Assembly (NCBI GenBank): GCA_934754775.1
Contig: CAKVIM010000003.1
Coordinates: 62,001-126,000 of the forward strand
Direction of reading: 5' to 3'
DNA from: an uncultured Candidatus Melainabacteria bacterium
GTDB taxonomy: Bacteria > Cyanobacteriota > Vampirovibrionia > Gastranaerophilales > Gastranaerophilaceae
DNA: 64,000 nucleotides
Below, piece after piece: positions 53,256 through 61,667 of the stretch. Numbering within the stretch: the stretch's first letter is position 1; each line of letters opens with the position of its first letter. Under the pieces are notes generated by a model, which saw nothing but the letters and a program-made list of their open reading frames with translations, made no database searches and was not told the origin of the DNA. A program made the position numbers and the translations under genes.

Positions 53256-53766
53256 TATTATTCTCGTTGGAATGCCGGCAAGTGGAAAATCTACAATTGG
53301 TGAACTTCTTAGCGAAGCCCTTCCGAATTATCTGCATATTGATATCGATAGCGTTATTGAAAGAACCAACGGGATGAAAATAAGCGAAATTTTCTCAAAA
53401 TTTTCTGAGGATTATTTTCGCAAGCTTGAGTATGATACGATAAAAATGGTTTGCACAGGAAATAACAAAATTATCTCCACAGGCGGCGGTTCATTCGAAA
53501 ATCCTGATAATCGTGCAACATTGCTTCGGTTTGGAAAAGTATTTTATTTGAAATCTGACCTTGATGTACTATATTATAGAATATCAAAGGATTCTACAAG
53601 ACCACTTTTACAGAATGAAAATCCACGTCAGGTCTTGGAAGATTTGATAAGAAAACGAGAAGAAAATTACGAAAAGGCTCACTATACAGTAGATACAAGC
53701 GAGCTGAGCGAAGATGAAATTATAAGGTTTATATTAAATGAGACAAACTCTCAAGGTTCAAATTAG
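53245..53766 (+). CDS. aroK: shikimate kinase
   Basis: Phosphorylates shikimate. 173 residues with the P-loop GMPASGKS (9-16), the shikimate-binding DIDS (32-35), FRKLE (about 53-57) and STGGGSF (72-78). It starts inside aroC (11-base overlap) and ends inside aroB (29-base overlap), so the three are co-translated. Confidence 0.94.
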   Translation: MGNNIILVGMPASGKSTIGELLSEALPNYLHIDIDSVIERTNGMKISEIFSKFSEDYFRKLEYDTIKMVCTGNNKIISTGGGSFENPDNRATLLRFGKVFYLKSDLDVLYYRISKDSTRPLLQNENPRQVLEDLIRKREENYEKAHYTVDTSELSEDEIIRFILNETNSQGSN

Positions 53767-54826
53767 CGAAAATAAAGAATACAATATTTATATTTCAGAC
53801 GATAGTTTTTCAAAGTTAAGCCGTGAGTTGGAAGAATATACTCACAACAAAAAGCGGCTAATCGTTATTTCGAAAAAGGTACATAAGCTTTATGGCGAAC
53901 AATTCAAGTTTAATGAAGACGAATTGTTTGTGTTTCCGGATGGTGAAAAAGAAAAAAATATAAATAACTATCTTAAGATTGTTCAAAAAGCTATTGCAAT
54001 AGGTTTAACAAGAGATGATGTAATTGTTGCAATCGGTGGCGGCGTTGTAGGCGATATCGCAGGGTTTGTCGCTTCTACATATATGCGTGGAATTGATTTT
54101 ATTCAAGTTCCAACAACCCTTCTGGCTGCGGTGGACTCTTCTGTGGGCGGGAAAACGGCAATTGACTTAAAAGAAGCAAAAAATATTATTGGCTCATTCT
54201 ATCAGCCGAAAGTCGTTCTTATCAATATTAATTTTCTTGATACATTGGATGAAAGGCAGTATTTGTCAGGTATGGGCGAGGTTTTGAAGTATGCATTTAT
54301 TGAGGATAATTGCAACTACAAAATGTCGCTTTATCTCTTTGAGTTTCTGACTTTAGGCTGCGAAAAGATTTTGCAAAGGGAGCCGCTTACTGTCATCAGG
54401 ATGATTGAATATTGCTTGAATTTGAAAATTGCAGTGGTTAATCAGGACGAAAAAGAAAGCGGTTTGAGAAAAATCTTGAACTTTGGGCATACATTTGCTC
54501 ACGCATTGGAAACCATTACCAAGTATAAAAAATACACCCACGGTGAAGCTGTCGTATATGGCATGTTTTTTATAATCAATTGGGCGTATAAAAAGCAGTA
54601 CATAACATATTCTTATTACAGATTATCTCTGGAACTATTGGAAAAATATGGGTTTAAGCCTTATCCGATTTCAACATTACCGGTTGAGAAGTTTGTTGAA
54701 ATTATGCAAAAAGATAAGAAGGCTAGTTCAGAAAAAATCACTTTCATAATACCATGTGACAAAAAGAAGGTTAAAGAAATTAAACTTTCTCCTCTTGAAG
54801 TCGAATTTATGTTTAAGGAGCTATAA
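53738..54826 (+). CDS. aroB: 3-dehydroquinate synthase
   Basis: Second step of the shikimate pathway, NAD and metal dependent. 362 residues with GGGVVGDIAGFVAST (about 101-115), PTTLLAAVDSSVGGKTAID, the Lys/Glu segment GMGEVLKYAFI and the metal ligands in NFGHTFAHALE and HGEAV. Overlaps aroK by 29 bases; the next gene starts on the base after its stop. Confidence 0.95.
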   Translation: MRQTLKVQISENKEYNIYISDDSFSKLSRELEEYTHNKKRLIVISKKVHKLYGEQFKFNEDELFVFPDGEKEKNINNYLKIVQKAIAIGLTRDDVIVAIGGGVVGDIAGFVASTYMRGIDFIQVPTTLLAAVDSSVGGKTAIDLKEAKNIIGSFYQPKVVLININFLDTLDERQYLSGMGEVLKYAFIEDNCNYKMSLYLFEFLTLGCEKILQREPLTVIRMIEYCLNLKIAVVNQDEKESGLRKILNFGHTFAHALETITKYKKYTHGEAVVYGMFFIINWAYKKQYITYSYYRLSLELLEKYGFKPYPISTLPVEKFVEIMQKDKKASSEKITFIIPCDKKKVKEIKLSPLEVEFMFKEL

Positions 54827-55501
54827 ATGCGTACGGTAGAAGTTTTTGCGGGAGCTTATGCAAGCGGGAAGTCCGAAACTTCAATAAATCGGGCTCGTCA
54901 ATTTGCAGAAGCGGGAAAATCAGTTACACTCGTGGATTTGGATACGGTTGAGCCTGCTTATACGTTGCGTCCGATTGCAGGTGATTTGGAAAAAATGGGA
55001 ATCAGAGTCATAACTCAGCCCGATAATTTTGGCTTGGGAGAAGCTGCAAGTTATGTTACGGCTGCTCAGACAAACTGTTTGGCTCAAGAAGGCGATATGA
55101 TTATTGATGTTGGCTACGGTGCAGGCGGGTTGGACATTTTAGATATTTTGAATAATATTGACAAAGAAACAAATCTGAAAATTTATTTGGTTGTGAATAC
55201 TTCCAAATTTGAAACTTCAACCGTTGAAAATATTATTGAGTATGTGACTTTTGCAGAAGGACTTGAAAAACGAGAGTGGAAGAAGTTTTCCGGCATGATA
55301 TCTAATACGCACTTTGGCGATGAAACTACCTCAGAAGATATCATAAGAGGGTATAAAAAACTAAAAGAAGCGTCTCACAAGCTAAATATTCCGATTCGAG
55401 CAATCGGGGTCGACGAAAAATTGGCAAAAGATTTTAGCGAAACCTATGACGGAGTCGATGTTTGGGTTTACAAACGTATGATGCCAAAAGCGTTTTGGTA
55501 G
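54827..55501 (+). CDS. P-loop ATPase-like protein (MinD/CobB-like), aro operon
   Basis: A 224-residue protein with a Walker A-like GAYASGKSETS (9-19), then VTLVDLDTVEPAYTLRPIA (33-51), as in MinD/ParA/CobQ-type ATPases where the second Asp binds the metal, and MIIDVGYGAGGLDIL (91-105). It lacks the signature deviant-Walker lysine at the start of the loop, so it is not a typical MinD. It follows aroB without a spacer. Role unknown; the operon link may be only transcriptional. Confidence 0.6.
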   Translation: MRTVEVFAGAYASGKSETSINRARQFAEAGKSVTLVDLDTVEPAYTLRPIAGDLEKMGIRVITQPDNFGLGEAASYVTAAQTNCLAQEGDMIIDVGYGAGGLDILDILNNIDKETNLKIYLVVNTSKFETSTVENIIEYVTFAEGLEKREWKKFSGMISNTHFGDETTSEDIIRGYKKLKEASHKLNIPIRAIGVDEKLAKDFSETYDGVDVWVYKRMMPKAFW

Positions 55502-55502
55502 G

Positions 55503-56039
55503 TTATCCTATCAAATAATTAGAATGTGGCACTGATTTAAACCCATTTTTTTTGTAAAATGGAATCAGCTCTTTTGTTGCAGGAAATAGAATTGTTTTTT
55601 TATCTGGGAATAATTCTCTAACTCTTTGTAATATTGAACTTCCGACGTGTTTAAATAAGTCCTCACCACCATGGTTTACTTGAACAAAGTCAATAATATT
55701 ACATTTGTCGGAATGTTTACTTAATTGTAGTAATCCCAATATGTTTGCAGGTTTGATTTTGTCAAATCCGTCCTTTTGCTTTGTAATTGCAAAAAATCGT
55801 CTTTTTAAATCCGGAAACTCGTCTTGCATGCGAAAAACTAATTCAGCACTTTCGGCTATGCATTCTGCGAAATTTGGTTGGCTATTCCAGTCGGATACAG
55901 CATCGATTATGGATGTAACATCATTAAGCTCTTTGGGGTTAAATTCTATAAATGCAGTTTTACAAGGATTGTAGCAATTTCTTGTATCTTTTTTCAGTAT
56001 TTCGGCTGTGTTTATATATCGTGCTTGGAATGTTATCAT
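55503..56039 (-). CDS. GNAT-like acetyltransferase
   Basis: A protein of 178 residues from the ATG at 56039, chosen because GAGG lies seven bases upstream. The C-terminal part VGSSILQRVRELFPDKKTILFPATKELIPFYKKNGFK (about 135-171) is a GNAT acetyl-CoA fold ending. The N-terminal half is less clear. It begins MITFQARYINTAEI; the TFQAR peptide belongs to the short N-terminal motif seen in three other proteins here. It is downstream of the ABC permease gene by 42 bases and may be co-transcribed. Confidence 0.6.
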   Translation of the reverse strand: MITFQARYINTAEILKKDTRNCYNPCKTAFIEFNPKELNDVTSIIDAVSDWNSQPNFAECIAESAELVFRMQDEFPDLKRRFFAITKQKDGFDKIKPANILGLLQLSKHSDKCNIIDFVQVNHGGEDLFKHVGSSILQRVRELFPDKKTILFPATKELIPFYKKNGFKSVPHSNYLIG

Positions 56040-56081
56040 TTTTTTCCTCAATTATTTAAAAGTACGTAAAAATATTTTTTG

Positions 56082-56888
56082 CTACTCTTTTATCGCACCT
56101 TCCATTGGATTGTTGATGAGGTAGTTTTTGCCCAGAATAAAAATTATGATAACAGGAATAGAGCAAATGCAAGCACAAGCCATTAATTCGCCCCACATTG
56201 TAATTTCTCTAAATGAACTTTTGAAAATGGTTAATCCTACCGCTAAAGTTCGCATGCTTTCGGTATTCGTTACAATTAAAGGCCACATAAAACTGTTCCA
56301 AGTGGTAACAAAAGTAAATATGCTTAGAGTCGCAATTGCAGGTATAGCACAAGGTAGAGCAATCTTGAAGAAGGTTTGGACTGAATTACATCCATCAAGT
56401 CGTGAAGCTTCTTCCAATTCTTTTGAAAAATTTAAGAAATATTGACGCATCATAAACACACCAAATCCGCCAAATATTCCAGGTACGATTAACGCTTGGT
56501 AACTGTTTATCCAGCCGAGCTTACTCATAAGATAGAAAAGCGGAACAATGTTGACTTGCGGCGGAACCATCATTGTAAGGATTATGATAAAGAATAAAAT
56601 ATCGCATCCTTTGAACTTGAATCTTGCAAAGCCATAACCTGCAAGAGCGGAAATTATGACCTGTCCGACGGTTGTTGTCAGAGCGACAATCAAGCTGTTT
56701 AAGAAATATTTTATAACGGGTATTGATTCAAAAACATTATGGTACGCCTCAAATGAAAGATTTATGCCGGATGCGGAGTTCAAGATATTGTCTTCGCCTG
56801 TTAATGATATCAAAAACATTATTGCAAACGGAAATATCATTGAAACTGCCAATAATATAAGAACTGCATACATAAAAAATCTTTTCAT
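56082..56888 (-). CDS. carbohydrate ABC transporter permease (MalG/UgpE type), orphan
   Basis: A 268-residue inner-membrane permease with six helices and the EAA loop EEASRLDGCNSVQTFFKIALPCAIPAIAT (about 170-198), which docks onto the ATPase. This subfamily imports sugars or glycerol phosphates with a MalF-type partner, a binding protein and an ATPase; none of these is in the neighbourhood. TACAAT (56895-56900) ends six bases before the ATG, so it should have its own leaderless mRNA. It may pair with subunits encoded elsewhere. Confidence 0.85.
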   Translation of the reverse strand: MKRFFMYAVLILLAVSMIFPFAIMFLISLTGEDNILNSASGINLSFEAYHNVFESIPVIKYFLNSLIVALTTTVGQVIISALAGYGFARFKFKGCDILFFIIILTMMVPPQVNIVPLFYLMSKLGWINSYQALIVPGIFGGFGVFMMRQYFLNFSKELEEASRLDGCNSVQTFFKIALPCAIPAIATLSIFTFVTTWNSFMWPLIVTNTESMRTLAVGLTIFKSSFREITMWGELMACACICSIPVIIIFILGKNYLINNPMEGAIKE

Positions 56889-56906
56889 AAGACTATTGTA
56901 GTATAA

Positions 56907-56938
56907 AAAAAGACTTCCGAATATTCGGAAGTCTTTTT
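56907..56938 (-). terminator. terminator of tRNA-Pro
   Basis: AAAAAGACTTCCGAA/TTCGGAAGTCTTTTT hairpin with T run on the minus strand, immediately after the tRNA. Confidence 0.85.
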
Positions 56939-56941
56939 AAA

Positions 56942-57018
56942 TGGTCGGGATGACACGATTTGAACGTGCGACCCCCTCGTCCCAAGCGAGGTGCGCTACC
57001 AAACTGCGCTACATCCCG
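56942..57018 (-). tRNA. tRNA-Pro (TGG)
   Basis: Acceptor CGGGATG/CATCCCG, anticodon stem CCTCG/CGAGG with TGG, T arm GCACGTTCAAATCGTGT, discriminator A and encoded CCA. Confidence 0.94.
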
Positions 57019-57148
57019 ATGAGGTCAGTTGTGCTTAATTTATCTAAATTTCGGCACAAAAATATATTACAGTAAACAAACTTTAAAATCAAGCGTTAAT
57101 TTTTCTATAGTTTGCTCTTAAGGTTATTTGGTGTATAATTACCATGCT

Positions 57149-58768
57149 ATGGCGAATTTGGTTAGTGTTAATAAAAAGTTTACGGGTGCATCTTTATTAG
57201 TAGATACTCTTGTAAAGCTCGGTGTAGACAGTGTTTTTGGCTACCCTGGAGCTGCTGTGTTGAGCATTTATAACGAGCTAGCCAAAACACAATCAATTAA
57301 ACATTACCTCGTAAGACACGAACAAGCTGCTGTTCACGCAGCAGAAGGATACTCTCGTGTGAGCGGAAAAGTTGGTGTTGTTCTTGTGACTTCAGGCCCG
57401 GGGTTCACGAACACAATAACAGGGATTGCGAATGCAAATGCTGATTCTACGCCTCTTGTTGTATTAGCGGGAGATGTTTCTACTGTGAACAGGCAAGGCA
57501 AAGTTTTTCAGAACGTTGACATACTTTCGCTAACTAAATCGTGTGCTAAAAAATGTTTTATGCTCTCAAAAAACGATGAGATTGAAAACGTTATTGAAGA
57601 AGCGTTTCAGGTTGCGAATTCCGGCATAAAAGGCCCTGTAGTGGTTGCACTGCCTCGTAATTTATTAGAAGCGGAGTATTCCAAAATTGAAAAATCTAAA
57701 CCGGCTCAAACTCATCAAGTACCGAATTTGCGTCACGAAGTTTTAAAAATAGCCGAAATGATTAGAGAAGCTCAAAATCCTTTGGTACTAATTGGCGGTG
57801 GTTGTGTAAACGTAGCAAAAGAAATAGAGCAATTTATCTCACAGATTCAATGTCCGGTGGTTTCAACACTTATGGGTATTGGGGGTTATCCGTCAGAAAA
57901 TAATCTTTATCTTGGTATGATTGGGCTTAATGGAACATTACCTGCGAATTCTGCGATAAATCAGTGCGACTTGTTAATTACAATGGGTGTAGGTTTCTCA
58001 AACCGTTCTACCTGTTGTAAAAATAGTGAATTCGCACCAAATGCAAAAATAGTTAATATCAATATTGATAAAAACACTCAGTGCGGAGAATACAGCGTTT
58101 GTGCCGATGTTCGAGATTTCTTAGAAGAATTTCAAAAGCTTGCATGTGGTTTTGAACCAAAAGAACGTTGGTTGGTTCAAGTGGACGCACTCAAAGATGA
58201 ACTTGTTGTTCCGGAAGATTTTTCAGAATACCTGCACTCTTCATACGTATTAGAAACGGTTTCTGAATACACAAAATACTATGAACCGGTAGTTGTAACC
58301 GATGTCGGGCAGCACCAAATGTTAACCGCACAGTTTTTTAATTTCAACAAGCCGAGAAAATTTATAACCTCTGGCGGACTCGGTACGATGGGGTTTGGGC
58401 TTCCTGCCGCAATCGGGGCACACATCGCTAATCCTAAAAATCTTGTGCTAAATATTACGGGTGACGGCTCTTTTCAGATGAATCTTCAAGAACTTGCAAC
58501 CTGCAGAGAGCATAACATTCCGGTAAAAGTTATTATTATGAATAACAGTTATCTTGGGATGGTGCGTCAAATGCAGGAAAAAATTTATCACAAAATGTAT
58601 CAAGTCGAGATGATTAATCCTGATTTTACAAAAATTGCCGAAGCATACGATTTGTTCGCAATAAGAGTTCGCAAGAAAGAAGAACTTATTCCTGCCCTCG
58701 AAAAAGCAATTAACCATAATGGCACTGCAATTATCGATGTTGTGATAGATTCATTTGAAAATATTTAA
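57149..58768 (+). CDS. ilvB: acetolactate synthase-type ThDP enzyme (large subunit)
   Basis: A ThDP-dependent enzyme of 539 residues from the ATG at 57149; TATAAT (57134-57139) with TTGCTC upstream leaves a leader of only a few bases. The N-terminal FGYPGAAVLSIYNEL, the catalytic Glu in VRHEQAAVHAAEGYSR and the ThDP motif GDGSFQMNLQEL..NNSYLGMVRQMQ fit acetohydroxyacid synthase. It is a little shorter than IlvB of E. coli and no ilvN regulatory subunit is adjacent, so branched-chain synthesis or catabolic acetolactate formation are both possible. Confidence 0.85.
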   Translation: MANLVSVNKKFTGASLLVDTLVKLGVDSVFGYPGAAVLSIYNELAKTQSIKHYLVRHEQAAVHAAEGYSRVSGKVGVVLVTSGPGFTNTITGIANANADSTPLVVLAGDVSTVNRQGKVFQNVDILSLTKSCAKKCFMLSKNDEIENVIEEAFQVANSGIKGPVVVALPRNLLEAEYSKIEKSKPAQTHQVPNLRHEVLKIAEMIREAQNPLVLIGGGCVNVAKEIEQFISQIQCPVVSTLMGIGGYPSENNLYLGMIGLNGTLPANSAINQCDLLITMGVGFSNRSTCCKNSEFAPNAKIVNINIDKNTQCGEYSVCADVRDFLEEFQKLACGFEPKERWLVQVDALKDELVVPEDFSEYLHSSYVLETVSEYTKYYEPVVVTDVGQHQMLTAQFFNFNKPRKFITSGGLGTMGFGLPAAIGAHIANPKNLVLNITGDGSFQMNLQELATCREHNIPVKVIIMNNSYLGMVRQMQEKIYHKMYQVEMINPDFTKIAEAYDLFAIRVRKKEELIPALEKAINHNGTAIIDVVIDSFENI

Positions 58769-58770
58769 TA

Positions 58771-58802
58771 AAAATAACCCGTCTAAAAGAACGGGTTATT
58801 TA
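58771..58802. terminator. bidirectional terminator between ilvB and the ribbon-helix-helix gene
   Basis: AAATAACCCGT/ACGGGTTATTT hairpin with flanking A and T runs. Confidence 0.8.
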
Positions 58803-58830
58803 AAATCCTTTATCTCCGCTTTACAAAACG

Positions 58831-59019
58831 CTAATCGAGCAAAGCTTCCAAAATAGCAGCGTTTTTGCCTGCGATTGTGTTTGATTTAATTCTGCTTTTA
58901 TACATATAGCTTCTCAAAGCTTCTCTAATCAATTCAGAACGGGTTCTGTTTTCACCCTCTGCAACTTGGTCGATTCTGTCTAAAAATTCTTCGGGCATTG
59001 AAATAAGTACTCTTGCCAT
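58831..59019 (-). CDS. ribbon-helix-helix (CopG-type) regulator
   Basis: A 62-residue protein: MARVLISMPEEFLDRIDQVAEGENRTRSELIREALRSYM is a complete ribbon-helix-helix fold, with the DNA-contacting strand at residues 2-8 and the RTRSELIREAL helix. Such dimers or tetramers bind short repeated operators and usually control their own gene. No toxin gene is adjacent, so it does not look like an antitoxin pair. Its promoter shares the architecture TATAAAGTCA-N13-AATTGCCTTTTT with the two lytic transglycosylase genes at 29-30.7 kb. Start after AAGGAGAAATAT. Confidence 0.85.
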   Translation of the reverse strand: MARVLISMPEEFLDRIDQVAEGENRTRSELIREALRSYMYKSRIKSNTIAGKNAAILEALLD

Positions 59020-59049
59020 ATATTTCTCCTTTACTATGTAATAACTTTT

Positions 59050-59099
59050 GATATCCTGTATATATATAAAGTCATGAAGAAATAAAAAATTGCCTTTTT
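59050..59099 (-). promoter_or_regulatory. shared regulatory promoter, copy C
   Basis: TATAAAGTCA (59065-59074), 13 bases, AATTGCCTTTTT (59088-59099) on the + strand, ahead of the ribbon-helix-helix gene; box-to-ATG distance is 46 bases, longer than in copies A and B. Confidence 0.6.
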
Positions 59100-59157
59100 A
59101 AAATGCTATTGTGAAGTTTTGTTACAAAATTTAGTGCGAAAAATTGGCGAATTAAAA

Positions 59158-59190
59158 ACAGGGTGGCGGATTTTATCCGCCACCCTGTTC
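59158..59190 (-). terminator. terminator of the SLH protein gene
   Basis: ACAGGGTGGCGGAT/ATCCGCCACCCTGT hairpin followed by T5 on the minus strand. Confidence 0.9.
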
Positions 59191-59206
59191 AAATTCTAAC
59201 ACATTC

Positions 59207-60625
59207 TTAGTAAAGAATAGTTAATACTTCATCCGGATTCAAGCTAGAATCGTTAGTTGTGTTAGGAACGAAGATGTATTTTGCTTCGTCAACGAATTCA
59301 TAGCAAATACCGAATACACCTGAAGCAGCAAGCTTAGTGATATTGTAAACACCTTTACCAACTGTGATAAAGCTGCTACCAACACTCTTAAGGCCTTTTA
59401 CTGGGTGAAGTGAAGCTGTATCAGAGAATGCATCTGACCAGTTGTCACCGTATTCTTCAACGCCGTTAGCAACAACTTCTGCAGCTGAAGAAGCAGTTCT
59501 ACCAGCAACACCTGCAACTCTGCCTACCATTGAGAATGGAGCACCTAGAACTCTTGAAACTACGTTAGGGTTCTTAGATACGTTAACTTCTGCACTAGAA
59601 AGTTGTTTAGGGAATTCTACGCAGTTGTCACCATTCTTAAGACTCTTAAATTGTACTTCTACATAACCAGGGTTCTTAACGCCAGGTCTTGCAACACCAG
59701 CTACAACACCTTTAACGGTTGAACCTGCCGGATAGCATACGCCACCGATTGTAACGTCTTCAACAGTCTTAGCGGTGAATGTGTCGCCAACGTTGGAAGT
59801 TCTAGCACTAATTCTTTCGCTTAATTTAATCTTGATATTCATCGGTTCGTATCTCTTAGCACAATTTACAACACCGTTTGAAGTATCAATAGTAAATCCT
59901 GATTTCATAGCACCTAGCATATAAGCAACTTGTTCTTTTGATAAGTATTCGTCGTTTACAACTTTGTCTTTGTCAGGCATTTTGTTTAAAATGTTTGATG
60001 CGATTACTTCATTAGCTGCACCAACTGCCCATTTAGGAATATATTTAACTGTTTGACCTTCAAAAGTTGGAGCTGCTGTTCTATCAACATCAAGATCCAT
60101 CATCTTAGCAAATGTTGCAAAAACTTCTGCTTTAGTGATTGGTTGATCCGGTTTAAATGTTGCATCAGGGTAACCAATCATAACATCAGCTGTTAAAGCT
60201 CTGTCGATTTGGTCTTTTGCCCAATAATCAGCAGTTACGTCTGAGTATTTGTTTGGAGTTGTAGCCTTTAAATCAAGACCATCAGCAATAATGTATGCTA
60301 ATTCTGAACGCAATACCGGCATTTTAGGGTTGAATAAACCTGCACGTCTAGCATCCATTTGACCCTTCATGTTGTTTAACATTTGTTTTGCATAACGAGA
60401 TACAACAACGTTTTCTTTACCTTCGATTGTCTTAACATCGCAAGGTTTGTAAACTTTGCCGCCAACGATAACGTCGTTTTCAGCAGCCACTAGAGAGTGA
60501 CCTTGAGAACCGAACATTGTAGGGTGTGCATAAGCTTGAATATCTGCAGCTTCGCCAGCCATTGCAATACAAGATGTAAAGCATGCTACGCTCAATGCTG
60601 CTAAAATTTTACCAGATAGTTTCAT
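59207..60625 (-). CDS. SLH-domain exported protein, probable envelope anchor
   Basis: A 472-residue protein with a signal peptide (cleavage near IAMA, residue 23). SLH domains lie at about 92-185 (RSELAYIIADGL; YSDVTADYWAKDQIDRALTADVMIGYPDATFKPDQPITKAEVFATFAKMM) with a third, weaker copy (190-245). The rest (about 265-440) is beta-rich with a glycine-containing helix region and ends in a short hydrophobic stretch. In layout it parallels the protein at 38152: signal, SLH repeats, beta domain. It is likely an abundant outer-membrane or surface protein. Start after AAAGGAGAAG. Confidence 0.82.
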   Translation of the reverse strand: MKLSGKILAALSVACFTSCIAMAGEAADIQAYAHPTMFGSQGHSLVAAENDVIVGGKVYKPCDVKTIEGKENVVVSRYAKQMLNNMKGQMDARRAGLFNPKMPVLRSELAYIIADGLDLKATTPNKYSDVTADYWAKDQIDRALTADVMIGYPDATFKPDQPITKAEVFATFAKMMDLDVDRTAAPTFEGQTVKYIPKWAVGAANEVIASNILNKMPDKDKVVNDEYLSKEQVAYMLGAMKSGFTIDTSNGVVNCAKRYEPMNIKIKLSERISARTSNVGDTFTAKTVEDVTIGGVCYPAGSTVKGVVAGVARPGVKNPGYVEVQFKSLKNGDNCVEFPKQLSSAEVNVSKNPNVVSRVLGAPFSMVGRVAGVAGRTASSAAEVVANGVEEYGDNWSDAFSDTASLHPVKGLKSVGSSFITVGKGVYNITKLAASGVFGICYEFVDEAKYIFVPNTTNDSSLNPDEVLTILY

Positions 60626-60661
60626 ACTTCTCCTTTCTTTTTTACCAACTCTTCTCTCGTC

Positions 60662-61657
60662 TTACTTTTTCTTGTTCTGTAATAAATACGCTTGTGGATA
60701 ACAGTAATCTTCTCTAAAGCCGATTTTTCTGTACATCTTCAAAGCTTTGTAATTATTTGTTTCAGTGGTAACGTTGACTTCGCTGAATATTCTTCTACCA
60801 AGCTTTGTCCAATCAACGATGGTTTTTATAGTACGATTAAGCATGTGTTCGGAGAAACCATGCCCTCTGTGTTCTTTTTCGATAGCGACAAGCGGAACGT
60901 TAGCTATTTTCCCGCCGGTAACGTTAGCGAATGCAAATCCGACCGGAGCATCATTATAAAGCAATACAGAAGTTGCTTCCGGCAAGAATTCGCCATAAAT
61001 ATTTTCTACAACCTTATTTATAATATCGGTTGTGCCTTCCATAGATTTGTAACGAGTATCATAAACTGCATCTTGAGTGTCTCGGAATGCTTCGTGGATA
61101 ATTCTAATTGCGTCATCCTTATACTGTTCAGAATATCCTACAATCTTGTATTCATTAGGCTTTTCAGATAATTTCATGTTTTCAAGAATTCTTTCTGAAG
61201 AAGCATTACCCATCATAAATCTCAAAACCGCAAGTCCGATATATTTGAAGCCAAATTTTGTTAAATCAGCCGTAAACACTGATTGATGCCCTAACATCGG
61301 ATATGAAACAACTTTTGTTTGTCGTTCTTCTGCAGTAAGTTCTAAGAATTTTTCGATAAGAAGCTTAATTTTTGCAATTTCATCTTCTGTTCCTAAGCAG
61401 TGAATCATATTGAGTTCAATAGCTTCGGAAATAGATGTTGTATAAACCAAAAATGCTGTAGGAATTTCGTTTTCCTTAAGTACAATACACGACATGTATT
61501 GTTTTTCAACAGCACTCAAGAATTCTTCATAATTAAGCGGTTCAAGTTCAAACTTATATTCGCTGATAGCTTTTGCCTTGAAGTCGTTGTAAACTCCTGC
61601 AAAAATCTTGTACAAGTTGCTGTTTAATAATTCTACTTCGTATACTGCTTCTGTCAT
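60662..61657 (-). CDS. tandem GNAT acetyltransferase
   Basis: A 331-residue protein with two GNAT-like halves. The C-terminal one (about 165-325) is complete: GFAFANVTGGKIANVPLVAIEKEHRGHGFSEHMLNRTI holds the acetyl-CoA loop RGHGFS and NNYKALKMYRKIGF the final helix. The N-terminal half (about 1-155) keeps the fold pattern but not the loop. The substrate is unknown. It follows ribBA by 10 bases on the same strand, so it may be part of the riboflavin transcript. Confidence 0.72.
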   Translation of the reverse strand: MTEAVYEVELLNSNLYKIFAGVYNDFKAKAISEYKFELEPLNYEEFLSAVEKQYMSCIVLKENEIPTAFLVYTTSISEAIELNMIHCLGTEDEIAKIKLLIEKFLELTAEERQTKVVSYPMLGHQSVFTADLTKFGFKYIGLAVLRFMMGNASSERILENMKLSEKPNEYKIVGYSEQYKDDAIRIIHEAFRDTQDAVYDTRYKSMEGTTDIINKVVENIYGEFLPEATSVLLYNDAPVGFAFANVTGGKIANVPLVAIEKEHRGHGFSEHMLNRTIKTIVDWTKLGRRIFSEVNVTTETNNYKALKMYRKIGFREDYCYPQAYLLQNKKK

Positions 61658-61667
61658 AAAACTTCCT

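Noticed and set aside
58831..59019. Toxin-antitoxin pair with the ribbon-helix-helix protein as antitoxin
   Set aside because: No small ORF of toxin size is adjacent on the same strand; the gene has its own promoter and a terminator follows.
60692..61171. Open frame of 159 codons on the + strand inside the tandem GNAT gene
   Set aside because: Antisense shadow; Phe/Ile/Ser-rich composition reflects the complementary codons of the real gene.
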